From Vitellaria paradoxa (Eukaryota > Streptophyta > Magnoliopsida > Ericales > Sapotaceae): a DNA stretch of 64,000 nucleotides. Where the stretch lies: contig CM034233.1 of assembly GCA_019916065.1 (NCBI GenBank), forward strand, positions 11,117,573 to 11,181,572, read 5' to 3'. Below, in pieces: positions 11,401-20,547 of this stretch; within the stretch, counting starts at the first letter, position 1; each line of letters starts with the position of its first letter. Under the pieces are notes generated by a model. The model worked only from the letters and a program-made list of their open reading frames with translations, had not been told where the DNA came from and ran no database searches. A program made the translations under genes and the position numbers.

Positions 11401-13255
11401 CTTCAGCAATTCCAACTCGTGTGTTTCTTGCTCCACCCTATTAACTTCTTGGTCCAAATCTGCTGCCATGCTTGTGCTCACAAACTCAAGGCTCTCAGGG
11501 AGGTCAGTCTTGTTTGTCCGGCTACCAAATTTTTCCTTGAGAATTTCCAACTTCTCACAGGCTTCCTTAATCCTTTGGTGCTCCTTTCTCATCTCTTCAT
11601 CCGATTGCTGCTGTTTTTCCTGCAACTGAGTCAAGGTCTCCTGGCACAATTTCAAGGCTGTGGCTGTCATCAATGTTTGAGCTTCATCATCTTCGATGAC
11701 CATGCCGATTCCAAACTCATTTTGTAAGCTATTGACTTTGCCTTGCATTTCTGTGATTTCCCCTTCAATCTCCCAATACTTTTCAAGCCCTCTTTCATGC
11801 AAGACTTTTACAAACTCCTTCTCAATTTGAAGCCCCAAAATATTTTTCTGAAGCTCATCAATTTCCTTGAGTGCCTCGGCTTTTCTCATCCCCAAAGGTC
11901 TTGCCGCGGTAGTGGTAGGAACATTCATTTTGATCAGTCCCTTTTTAGACATTAATCTAGCTGGTGCCTTGGAATTTTTATGTAGGATTTTGGGATTTTT
12001 TGGGATGTTCAACTTTGGGGCTGCTGGCAGAATCTTTGGAGGTCTTATGTGATCGCTTGAAGGAGTGGATGTTGATGGGAAATTTTCTTCATCTTCATCA
12101 TCTATTGCAAGTTGTACTTGTTCAGGGTAAACTGTGGCAATGGTTTGATTTGCGCTTTGAAGCTCTTTTGATAGGTGATCGTACCTTGCTGCCAAAGCTA
12201 TGTATCCTTGGAAAGAGTCTTCCACAAAGTTTACTACTTCCGGCCTCCTCCTGTAGTACATTTCTGCCCGCTGAGAAAAGGATTCTCCCTCCTGCTCGAG
12301 GACCTCAAGTATGTATTCTACCTTCTCCTCCATATCTGTGATTCCACAATTTCACATCAATAATCACCATGCTCCCAGAATAAAATTTTCATTTGTTCAC
12401 ATGCATAACGCGTAGTCAAGTGTATTGTTAGCTACAACTCTTCCTTAGGATTAGGATTTGGATAGTCTGTTGGAACTCAATTTGGGGTGCAGACGATGAA
12501 CTGAACAATTTTCTTCTTGGAAAGCATATTGGTTGCCATGAAATCATTAGAGCAGAGAATGAAAATGCCTCTTGCTTTATGTATTCACATGTATATGATT
12601 AGTTACCAACGAAAAAAAAGCTGGCCCGGTGCATAAGGGGGCCTGTGTGGAGTCGGAGGGGCAATATGCACAACTTACTCTCCTACTCTCTGCAACTAAA
12701 GAGATTGTTTCTAAAGTATTGAACCCGCAATACTCAGGTTGCATCATTTCGTCAAGCCTCACCCTTATGAATTAAGACTTTATTTAAGTTGTGAAGGTTT
12801 CTTAAATCATCTCATAATCTTATTTTCACCACTTGGGAAAGAATAAAAATTCTTGTGACCAAGTTGTGAATAAGCTATATTCACATGAAAGGATATACCC
12901 CATCAAAATGGTCAAATGGAGAGGGGAAAGGTGGTTTTGAATTGACATTTTCCCAAGAAAAAGTCCATAAACCAGGGGAGATTTTGGGAAGATAGGTGAT
13001 ATAGCCATGAAATGAATTGATCATAAGAAGCTCTCTTTGTTAAATTATAACTTAAAAAGAGATGATGAATTAAGTGCGTATGTATATATATATATATATA
13101 TATAGGGTGGTTATGTATGTAAAATTGCAAATGAAGCAGAATGGAGTATGATGAAAATCACCTTGTAGGTTTTGTTCCAGCCATTTTGAGTGCTTTGTCC
13201 TGACGTGGCTTGCCCACCACCATGAATACGCATTCCTTGCTGCTCTGTGCAACAT
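8434..13255 (-). CDS. NET2: NETWORKED 2 (NET2) family actin-binding protein
   Basis: Two coding exons, 13255-13162 and 12335-8434 on the minus strand, join as CTA CAA G|AT ATG, giving 1331 residues. The first exon encodes MLHRAARNAYSWWWASHVR and the second continues KVEYILEVLEQEGESFSQRA, RRPEVVNFVEDS and ARYDHLSKELQ. Together this is the complete NAB (KIP1-like) domain, about residues 5-90, that binds F-actin in the plant NET superfamily. Long coiled coils follow (about 170-480), then an acidic region with loose repeats (about 540-930), then the block NWRQLFFKGLDDREKILL typical of NET2, further coiled coil, and a basic Ser/Arg tail. Arabidopsis NET2A is known from pollen tubes, at the plasma membrane with actin. 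This protein is longer than I remember for Arabidopsis NET2 members, mostly through the acidic middle. A gene model lacking the small first exon would lose the Trp-rich start of the NAB domain. Confidence 0.93.
12336..13161 (-). other. Single intron of the NET2 gene
   Basis: The donor CAAG|GTGATT (13161) and acceptor CACAG|ATATGG (12336) flank 826 bases and split the NAB domain after residue 31. It contains a (TA)n run at 13082-13104. No other gene is visible. Confidence 0.85.
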
Positions 13256-13282
13256 TCTCTCTCTTTCTCTCTCTCTAAAATT
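13256..13282 (-). promoter_or_regulatory. GA-rich 5' leader of NET2
   Basis: On the coding strand a purine run of GAGAGAGA and AGAGAGAGA type lies directly before the ATG at 13255. Such runs are common in plant 5' leaders. I did not find a convincing TATA box. Confidence 0.4.
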
Positions 13283-13794
13283 CTCTATCCATGATACATT
13301 AATGGAACCACGTCTATTTAACACGCAAAACAAATTGATGAGATTTTGATAAAGAGATCGAAATCATCAAAAGAGCCAACTGATCTGTGAGAAATGGCTC
13401 AGAATGGAGGACAGGAGAGAATAGTTCGCCCAGAAACTTGGTGTTGTTGGATTGGATCTTCCTCTTGACGTGCAGAAACAACGGAATCATCCATCCAGAA
13501 ATTGGATGTCTCCGGCTGGCATTGTAATTGCTTTGCACATCTATCGATCTAACCTAACCCAATATTAATTTCAAGTGTGGGAATGCCAAAATGTGGATTG
13601 CACAACGGCTCGAGTGTAAATTTCTATTCGTGTATGAAGCACAAACATTTTGAAAAGGCTGTCCTTTCCGGATTCAGGCCCCTGCCGTGTATACATACAT
13701 GCACATACATATATATTTTCAAAGGTACTACTAAGAAAAAAAAATTGTTAAAACCTCGAGTTTTGGCTTAAAAGAATTCACGAATTGGCTCAAA

Positions 13795-13795
13795 A

Positions 13796-13829
<34 letters not shown>

Positions 13830-16336
13830 ATGTTTATATTCATAATATTTTAGACAAAAATAATGTTATTTTAATTTCATGGAATAGTATTATTTTGATT
13901 TATAATATTTGATACTAAAATAACATCATTATAATTTATTAAACTACTAGTAATTGACCGTACCTGAAGTCACATAAATATAATTTAGTGTGTAAATAAT
14001 TTAAATTTAAATTTAAATTTATAAAACAAACTTACATTAAAAAAAAGTGTAAAAATAACCTATAAAAATAAAAATCATTAATAAAAAAAGATTAAAGTAT
14101 AAAATTTTATTATTTATTACAAACATTATCACATTTTTTAAAATATTAATTTAAAATCTTTTATATGAAAAATATTAAAAAAATATTAAAAGAGGGAGAG
14201 AAAAATAATTCTAACCATTTAACAAATTTAACAGTTGAAAATATCTCAAATTTAAAATTTTAAACTTTTTTATTATATAAATGACATTTTTTATATAAAA
14301 GGTATTAAAAAATATGGGAAAAGTAAGTGAAAAAGAAAAATAATTCTCGCCATTTAACAAATTCAATAATAGAAAATTTTAAACTTCCTTATTATATAAA
14401 TGACATATAGTATAAAAGTGTATGTAGTTAAAATTTAAGTTTTAAGAACATATAGATGTGACGTTTATGTGCGTGTCGAGCAGGCATGCTGCAGCTTTAA
14501 AGCATATTAATCACATTCAAAAAAATTTTAAATTTTTAAAAAATTAATAAAAAATATACAAAATTAAAAAATTAAAAATAATTTTGTAATCACATTTTAA
14601 AAAATTTTCATGTAAAGTGATCGAAAAGACAATTAAAGTGGGAAGAAAAAGAAAAAAATAATTCAAACCATTAAATGAATTCATTAATTAAAAAATACTA
14701 AATTCCAATTCTTTTGCCTGTGCTTAAATATACAGAAATATTTTTTTTCTTTTTGATATATTTTATTATATAAATTTGAATTTTAAGTTTCAAAATTTGA
14801 AAAAAAAAAGCAATAATAACGTGGTAAAGTTTTAGTGATGATTGGTACAAATATCAAATCATAAATTATTTAGCGTGTAAATAACTCCATTTTGAATTCA
14901 TAAAACAAACCAATATGAAAAAGTGTAAAAATAACCTATAAAAATAAAAATCACTAATCAAAAGAGATTAAGGTATAAAATTTTATTATTTATTATCACT
15001 ATTATCACATTTTTAAAAGTTTAATATCAAATATATTTTATTTAAAAAGTATTCAAAAAAATAGAAAATTTGAGAGAAAGAGAAAAATTAATTCTAGCCA
15101 TTAAAGAAATCCAAAATTTCAATTTAAATGTTTGTTTTTTAATAAAATTTTCAAGAAGTTTGAAGTTTAAGTATTTATTTTAAATAAAAAAATTAGTTGA
15201 CTTTATCTAATAGGTATCCATACATTATTTAATATCCGTCTATCATTTTTTTGTTTATATTTTCTGTTTTTATTTTTTGCTATCTTTTTTTTCTGAAATG
15301 AAAGATAAAACTGCTTTTGGAAATGAAATATTGTCTATAATTAGTTTTTTAAAAATTAATTGGATTTAATAAATATATTTCATGTTAATTTAATTTAATT
15401 TAATTTAATTATATTGTTTATTAAATAAAATAAAATTAAATTAATTATGATATTTATTAAAAATAATTTAACAAAATATATATTAACTAAATTAAATTAA
15501 ATATATATACAAATTAAATTAAATTATTAAATATATTAACTAATTTAAATTATTTAATATAATTTTAATATTTATTGAAAATTTCAATAATATATAATTC
15601 ACATTAATTTAATATGAATTAATCAATTTCATATTAAATTAATTAATGAATATGATACATATTAACTGTAATATAATACAATAAAAATAAATAATTCACT
15701 GTAATATGATACAATAAAAATAGACAAAGTGTTAAAATTGACAAAATATTTGCAATAGAAAATATAAAGTAAAAATATTTTTTATTACGTTTTTTTATTT
15801 AAGTTTACATTTTTTTGAAAACAAAAAAATATAAATAGATTTAACAAATATTTTTTGTTATCAATTTATAAAAATTTATAAACATAAATAAAAATTTTAA
15901 TTTAAATATTTAATTTAATAAAATTTTAAAGAGTATTAAAATCTAAATATTTAATTAAAAAAATTAATTGATTTTGTCTATTAGGTATCCATCTATTATT
16001 TAGCATTATCATTTTTTTAAATATTAATTTAAAAAAATTATATTTTTGTGCCTTTATTTTAAAAATTAAAATTAAATAAAAAAATATTATTTTCTCTGCC
16101 TTGAAACCCCCTACCCTTTCTTTTTTTTTTTACTTTTTCCTGCAAAAAAATATAAATTTATAAAGTAAACGTACATAAAAAAAATTGTATAAATAAGTTA
16201 TAAAAATCAAAATTATTAATCAAAAGATATCACATTTTGGAAAATATTAAATTAAAAAATTTTTAAAAAAATATTATCACATTTTTAATATTAATGTAAT
16301 AAATTTAAAAAACAAATTTACATTTGAATATTTGTA
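13795..16336. repeat. Very AT-rich block with diverged direct repeats
   Basis: A stretch of about 200 bp near 13977-14200 (TTTAGTGTGTAAATAA, AAGTGTAAAAATAACCTAT, TATAAAATTTTATTATTTAT) recurs near 14868-15070 and in part near 16146-16290. A second pair, AATAGGTATCCATACATTATTT near 15212 and TTAGGTATCCATCTATTATTT near 15984, lies about 772 bp apart. The block begins with a (TA)n tract at about 13795-13817. No open frame or recognisable coding piece is present. It looks like old transposon debris ending abruptly at the fructokinase/BAHD array. Confidence 0.65.
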
Positions 16337-16498
16337 GGAGCTCTATTCGTCGAAGCGGAATCGGAGTCCAAAATCAACGATTTCGGAGACTTCCGTCCGA
16401 CGCGGGAGATACGAGCACTCATCCTGTCGTTGGACTACAATAGACTGATTCACGAACTATCGCGCCTCCAACAAACACCACTCGGCCGCCGACCTTGA
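16337..16498 (+). pseudogene. BAHD acyltransferase fragment, copy 0 (truncated by array edge)
   Basis: The frame reads [19 protein letters not shown], then [22 protein letters not shown] and a stop near 16496. The fragment corresponds to a region before the HXXXD catalytic motif of plant BAHD acyltransferases. The part before GALFVE and the whole fructokinase piece are missing because the array starts here, next to AT-rich DNA. Confidence 0.8.
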
Positions 16499-16780
16499 GA
16501 CGGCAAGTGTCAGGTTGCTCAAACACTTTTTTTTTTTTTTTTATAAGGACAAGACGATGTCGTTTTGTGCGGGTATAACAAAAGGTGTAAACGGACGGGT
16601 GTAAGCATAGCATTTCTCGCACGTAGCAATGCTACGCTTACAGCTACTTATTTACACCATTTGTTACACCCACACAAAATGACATCGTTTGTCCTTAAAA
16701 AAAGGGGAGTAAAATGTGTTTGACCGACCTCTGAAACTCGCCATCTTGAGGTGGTGGCAGGGCGCGCGTTCGTTGGAGGC
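16463..16780. repeat. Foldback spacer 1 of the array
   Basis: The outer arms CGCCTCCAAC and GTTGGAGGC pair. Further in, GACGGCAAGTGTCAGGTTGCTCAAACAC pairs imperfectly with GTGTTTGACCGACC..CTC. The inner arms AAGACGATGTCGTTTTGTG and CACAAAATGACATCG and the AGCATAGCATT/AATGCTACGCT pair close on a short loop near 16616-16626. Confidence 0.8.
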
Positions 16781-16882
16781 ATTCTTCCACGACCAACACC
16801 AGTGCTAAAAAGAGGATAATTGCAGAGATCCGAGAAGAGTTGCTCGGCGGCAGCGCTAAGATTCTGGTAGCGTTAGGAAGAG

Positions 16883-17284
16883 TTGCTCAGCGGCAGCGGT
16901 AGGTTGGTGTTCGTTGGAAAACTCGGCGATGACGAGTTCGGGCACATGCTAGCCAAGATCTTGAAAAAGAACAGCGTCTCCGGCGAAGGGATCTTGTTCG
17001 ACAAGGGCGCCGGCGAAAATCTTGAAGGACTCCTTAAGCAAAGCGCTGGTGATTTCTACCCACTCGCTGGTCGTCTCCATTGGATCGCCAGAGGCTGCTT
17101 CGAGCTCCATCGCAACTCTGTGGGAGCTCTGTTCGTCGAAGCGGAATCGGAGTCCAAAATTGAGGATTTTGGAGACTTCCGTCCGACGCGGGAGATACGA
17201 GAACTAATCCTGTCGGTGGACTACAACAGACTGATTCACGAAATGCCGCGCCTCCAACAAACACCGCCCGACTGCCGACCTTAA
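16883..17284 (+). pseudogene. Chimeric fructokinase-BAHD reading frame, copy 1 (open, 133 codons)
   Basis: Residues about 9-42 ([20 protein letters not shown] and GILFDKGAG) match the start region of plant pfkB fructokinases. From about residue 56, [19 protein letters not shown] and [16 protein letters not shown] match plant BAHD acyltransferases of the hydroxycinnamoyl-transferase type. Between them the DNA encodes [12 protein letters not shown], a genuine BAHD segment, but in another frame. One base is therefore missing before FYPL, and the fusion frame runs through out-of-frame BAHD sequence before re-entering the right frame. It has no pfkB active site and no BAHD HXXXD or DFGWG motif, so neither enzyme activity is expected. 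Whether it is transcribed is unknown. Confidence 0.8.
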
Positions 17285-17560
17285 GACAACGAGTGTCAGG
17301 TCGCTCAAACACCTTTTTTTTTTAAGGACAAGACGATGTCGTTTTGTGCGAGTGTAATAAAAGGTGTAAATGGACGGGTGTAAGCGTAGCATTTCTCGTA
17401 CGTAACAATGCTACGCTTACAGCCGCTTGTTTACACCCTTTGTTACGCCCACACAAAACGACATCATTTGTCCTTAAAAAAAGGGGAGTAAAATGTGTTT
17501 GACCGACCTCTGACACTCGCCGTCTTGAGGTGGTGGCAGGGCGCGCATTCGTTGGAGGCG
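17249..17560. repeat. Foldback spacer 2 of the array
   Basis: Outer ends CGCCTCCAAC and GTTGGAGGCG are perfect inverted repeats. Inner arms (AAGGACAAGACGATGTCGTT with AACGACATCATTTGTCCTT, and GTGTAAGCGTAGCATT with AATGCTACGCTTACA) close on a loop of about 14 bases near 17394-17408. Confidence 0.85.
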
Positions 17561-17661
17561 TTCTTCCCCGACCAACACCAGTGCTAAAAAGAGGATAATC
17601 GCAGAGATTTGAGAAGAGTTGCTCGGCGGCAGCACTAAGATTCTGGTAACGTTAGGAAGAG

Positions 17662-18057
17662 TTGCTCAGCAGCAGGGTGGCATTCGTTGGAAAACTCGGC
17701 GACGACGAGTTTGGGCACATGCTGGCCGAGATCTTGAAAAAGAACAGCGTCTCCGGCGAAGGGATCTTGTTCGATAAGGGCGTTGACGAAAATCTTGAAG
17801 GACTCCCTAAGCAAAGCGCTGGTGATTTCTACCCACTTGTCGGTCGTCTCCAATGGATTGCCAGATGCCGCCTCGAGCTCCACTACAACTCCGTGGGAGC
17901 TCTGTTCGTCGAAGCGGAATCGGAGTCCAAAATCGATGATTTCGGAGACTTTCATCTGATGCGGGAGATACGAGCACTCATCCTGTCGGTGGACTACAAC
18001 AGACTGATTCACGAAATGCCGCGCCTCCAACAAACACCGCCCAGCCGCCGACCTTGA
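17662..18057 (+). pseudogene. Chimeric fructokinase-BAHD reading frame, copy 2 (open, 131 codons)
   Basis: The arrangement is as in copy 1, with [20 protein letters not shown] for the fructokinase part and FYPLVGRLQWIARCRLELH for the BAHD part, ending RLQQTPPSRRP. The GTGATTTCTACCC junction carries the same missing base as the other copies, so this change predates amplification. Confidence 0.8.
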
Positions 18058-18329
18058 GATGGCGAGTGCCAGGTCGCTCAAACACTTTTTTTTAAGGACA
18101 AAACGATGTCGTTTTGTGCGGGTGTAACAAAAGTTGTAAACGGATGGGTATAAGCGTAGCATTTCTTGCACGTAACAATGCTGCGCTTACAGCCGCTTGT
18201 TTATACCCTTTGTTACACCCACACAAAACGACATCGTTTGCACTTAAAAAAAATGGGGTAAAATGTGTTTGACCGACCTCTGACACTCGCCGTCTTGAGG
18301 TGGTTGCAAGGCGACGTTCGTTGGAGGCG
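18022..18329. repeat. Foldback spacer 3 of the array
   Basis: Outer ends are CGCCTCCAAC and GTTGGAGGCG. Inner arms AAGGACAAAACGATGTCGTT and AACGACATCGTTTGCACTT, and AGCGTAGCATT with AATGCTGCGCT, close near 18164-18178. Confidence 0.85.
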
Positions 18330-18430
18330 TTCTTCCCTGACCAACACCAATGCTAAAAGGAGGATAATCGCAGAGATCTGGGAAGAGTTGCTCGACGGCA
18401 GCATTAAGATTCTGGTAGCGTTAGGAAGAG

Positions 18431-18826
18431 TTGCTCAGCAGCAGGGTGGCATTCGTTGGAAAACTCGGCGACGACGAGTTCGGGCACATGCTGGCCGGGA
18501 TCTTGAAAAAGAATGGCGTCTCCGGCGAAGAGATCTTGTTCGATAAGGGCACCGACGAAAATCTTGAAGGACTCCCTAAGCAAAGCGCTGGTGATTTCTA
18601 CCCACTCGTCGGTCGTCTCCAATGGATCGCCAGAGGCGGCCTCGAGCTCCACTGCAACTCCGTGGGAGCTCTGTTCGTTGAAACGGAATCGGAGTCCAAA
18701 ATTGACGATTTTGGAGACTTTTATCCGATGCAGGAGATACGAGCACTCATCCTGTCGGTGAACTACAACAGACTGATTCATGAACTACTGTGCCTCCAAC
18801 AAACACCGCTCGGCCGTCGACCTTGA
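18431..18826 (+). pseudogene. Chimeric fructokinase-BAHD reading frame, copy 3 (open, 131 codons)
   Basis: The same fusion frame is open throughout, with [20 protein letters not shown] followed by [19 protein letters not shown] and LSVNYNRLIHELLCLQQTP. It keeps the shared junction frame change. It is among the copies closest to genuine fructokinase and BAHD sequence. Confidence 0.8.
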
Positions 18827-19105
18827 GATGGCGAGTGTCAAGTCGCTCAAACACCTTTTTTTTTTTAAGGACAAAACGATGTCGTTTTGTGCGAGTGTAA
18901 CAAAAGGTGTAAATGGACGGGTGTAAGCATAGCATTTCTCGCACGTAGCAATTCTACGCTTACAGCCGCTTGTTTACACCCTTTGTTACACCCACACAAA
19001 ACGACATCGTTTGTCCTTAAAAGAAACAAAAGAGTAAAATGTGTTTGACCGACCTTTGACACTCTCCGTCTTGAGGTGGTGGCAGGCCGGCGTTCATTGG
19101 AGGCG
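18791..19105. repeat. Foldback spacer 4 of the array
   Basis: GCCTCCAAC and its complement end the arms. Inside, AAGGACAAAACGATGTCGTT pairs with AACGACATCGTTTGTCCTT, and AGCATAGCATT pairs with AATTCTACGCT around a loop near 18936-18950. Confidence 0.85.
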
Positions 19106-19207
19106 TTCTTCCACGACCAACACCAGTGCTGAAAAGGAGGATAATCGCAGAGATCCGGGAAGAGTTGCTCAGCAGCAGCACTAAGATTCCAGTAGCGTTA
19201 GGAAGAG

Positions 19208-19560
19208 TTGCTCAGCGGCAGCAGCAGGGTGGCGTTTGTTGGAAAACTCGACGACGACGAGTTCGGGCACATGCTGGCCGGGATCTTGAAGAAGAATGGC
19301 GTCTCTGCCAAAGGGATTTTGTTCGACAAGGGCGTCGGCGAAAATCTTGAAGGACTCCCTAAGAAAAGCGCTGGTGATTTCTACCCTCTTGCCGGTTGTC
19401 TCCAATAGATTGCCAGAGGCCGCCTTGAGCGCCACTACAACTCCGTGGGAGCTCTATTCGTCGAAGCGGAATCAGAGTCCAAAATCGACGATTTCAAAGA
19501 CTTCCGTCTGACGCGAGAGATACGAGCACTCATCCTGTCGGTGGACTATAGCAGACTGAT
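19208..19560 (+). pseudogene. Chimeric fructokinase-BAHD copy 4, broken by a stop
   Basis: [20 protein letters not shown] and the FYPLAGCLQ segment are present, but a TAG at 19406-19408 replaces the Trp codon found in copies 1-3 (LQW to LQ-stop). The BAHD remainder continues after it ([18 protein letters not shown]..). The fusion frame is therefore cut to about 66 codons. Confidence 0.8.
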
Positions 19561-19572
19561 TCACGAACTGCC

Positions 19573-19888
19573 GCGTATCCAACAAACACCGCCCGACCAC
19601 CGACCTTGAGATGGCGAGTGTCAAGTCGCTCAAACACTTTTTTTTTTTTTTTTGAGGACAAAACGATGTCGTCTTGTGCGGGTGTAACAAAAGGTGTAAA
19701 CGGACGGGTGTAAGCGTAGCATTTCTCGCACGTCGCAATGCTACGTTTACAGCCGCTTGTTTACACCCTTTGTTACACCCACACAAAACGACATCGTTTG
19801 TCCTTAAAAAAAAGGGGTAAAATGTGTTTGACCGACCTCTGACACTCTCCGTCTTAAGGTGATGGCAGGGCGGCGTTTGTTGGAGGCG
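19573..19888. repeat. Foldback spacer 5 of the array
   Basis: The same foldback, with the left outer arm slightly decayed (CGCGTATCCAAC). The inner arms AAAACGATGTCGTCTTGTG and CACAAAACGACATCG still match, with the turn near 19720-19740. Confidence 0.8.
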
Positions 19889-19999
19889 TTCTTCCCCGAC
19901 CAACACCAGTGCTAAAAGGAGGATAATCGCAGAGATCCAGGAAGAGTTGCTCGGCGGCAGCGCTAAGATTCTGGTAGCGTTAGGAAGAGTTACTCAGCG

Positions 20000-20415
20000 G
20001 CAGCAGCAGGTTGGCATTCGTTGGAAAACTCAGCGACAACGAGTTCAGGCACATGCTGGCTGGAATCTTGAAGAAGAACGGCGTCTCCGGTGAAGGGATC
20101 TTGTTCGATAAAGGCGCCGACGAAAATCTTGAAGGACTCCCTAAGCAAAGCGCTGGTGATTTCTACCCACTCGCCTGTCGTCTCCAATAGATCGCCAGAG
20201 GCCACCTCAAGCTCCACTGCAACTCCGTGAGAGCTCTGTTCGTCGAAGCGGAACTGGAATCCAAAATCGACGATTTCGAAGACTTCTGTCCGACGCGGGA
20301 GATACGAGAACTCATCCTGTCGGTGGACTACAACAGATTGATTCACAAACTGCCGCGCCTCCAACAAACACCGCCCCACCGCCGACCTGGAGACAGCGAG
20401 TGTCAAGTCGCTTAA
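20000..20415 (+). pseudogene. Chimeric fructokinase-BAHD copy 5, broken by a stop
   Basis: The translation shows [20 protein letters not shown], then FYPLACRLQ, a TAG at the same Trp codon as in copy 4, then LFVEAELESKIDDFEDF and YNRLIHKLPRLQQTP. There is no usable start codon before the fructokinase part. The foldback that follows is cut after its first arm. Confidence 0.75.
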
Positions 20416-20499
20416 ACACCTTTTTTTTTAAGGACAAAACGATGTCGTTTTGTGCAGGTGTAACAAAAGGTGTAAACGAACGGGTGTAAGCGTAGCATT

Positions 20500-20500
<1 letters not shown>

Positions 20501-20547
<47 letters not shown>
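20501..20547. repeat. CT microsatellite at the right edge of the array
   Basis: A nearly pure (CT)n run with one TTT interruption starts exactly where the foldback arm ending AGCATTTCTC is cut off. Confidence 0.9.

Larger units (their letters stand above)
16337..20503 (+). repeat. Tandem array of captured fructokinase and BAHD acyltransferase fragments with foldback spacers
   Basis: The conserved start of the fructokinase piece (TTCGTTGGAAAACTC) occurs at about 16909, 17682, 18451, 19234 and 20016, so unit lengths are 773, 769, 783 and 782. Each unit reads, in order: a leader with the duplicated phrase GAAGAGTTGCTC, a fructokinase fragment, a BAHD acyltransferase fragment, and a foldback of about 310 bp. 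The array opens at 16337 in the middle of a BAHD fragment and stops near 20503 in the middle of a foldback, where a CT microsatellite begins. It is clearly GC-richer than its flanks. Gene-fragment capture is known for Pack-MULE, Helitron and CACTA elements, but I could not find the end signatures of any of them, so the vehicle is unknown. Confidence 0.9.

Noticed and set aside
11002..12363. Several open frames on + across the NET2 gene
   Set aside because: They are shadows of the long minus-strand coding exon.
17034..18781. Long minus-strand open frames across the fructokinase-BAHD array
   Set aside because: They do not resemble any family, while the plus frames translate to recognisable fructokinase and BAHD segments.
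16337..20503. A real tandem gene cluster of fructokinase or BAHD enzymes
   Set aside because: Each unit holds only a short piece of either protein without catalytic motifs (no pfkB signature 2, no HXXXD, no DFGWG).
16337..20503. A CRISPR-like array
   Set aside because: The repeats are hundreds of bases long and contiguous, in a plant nuclear context, with no unique spacers.
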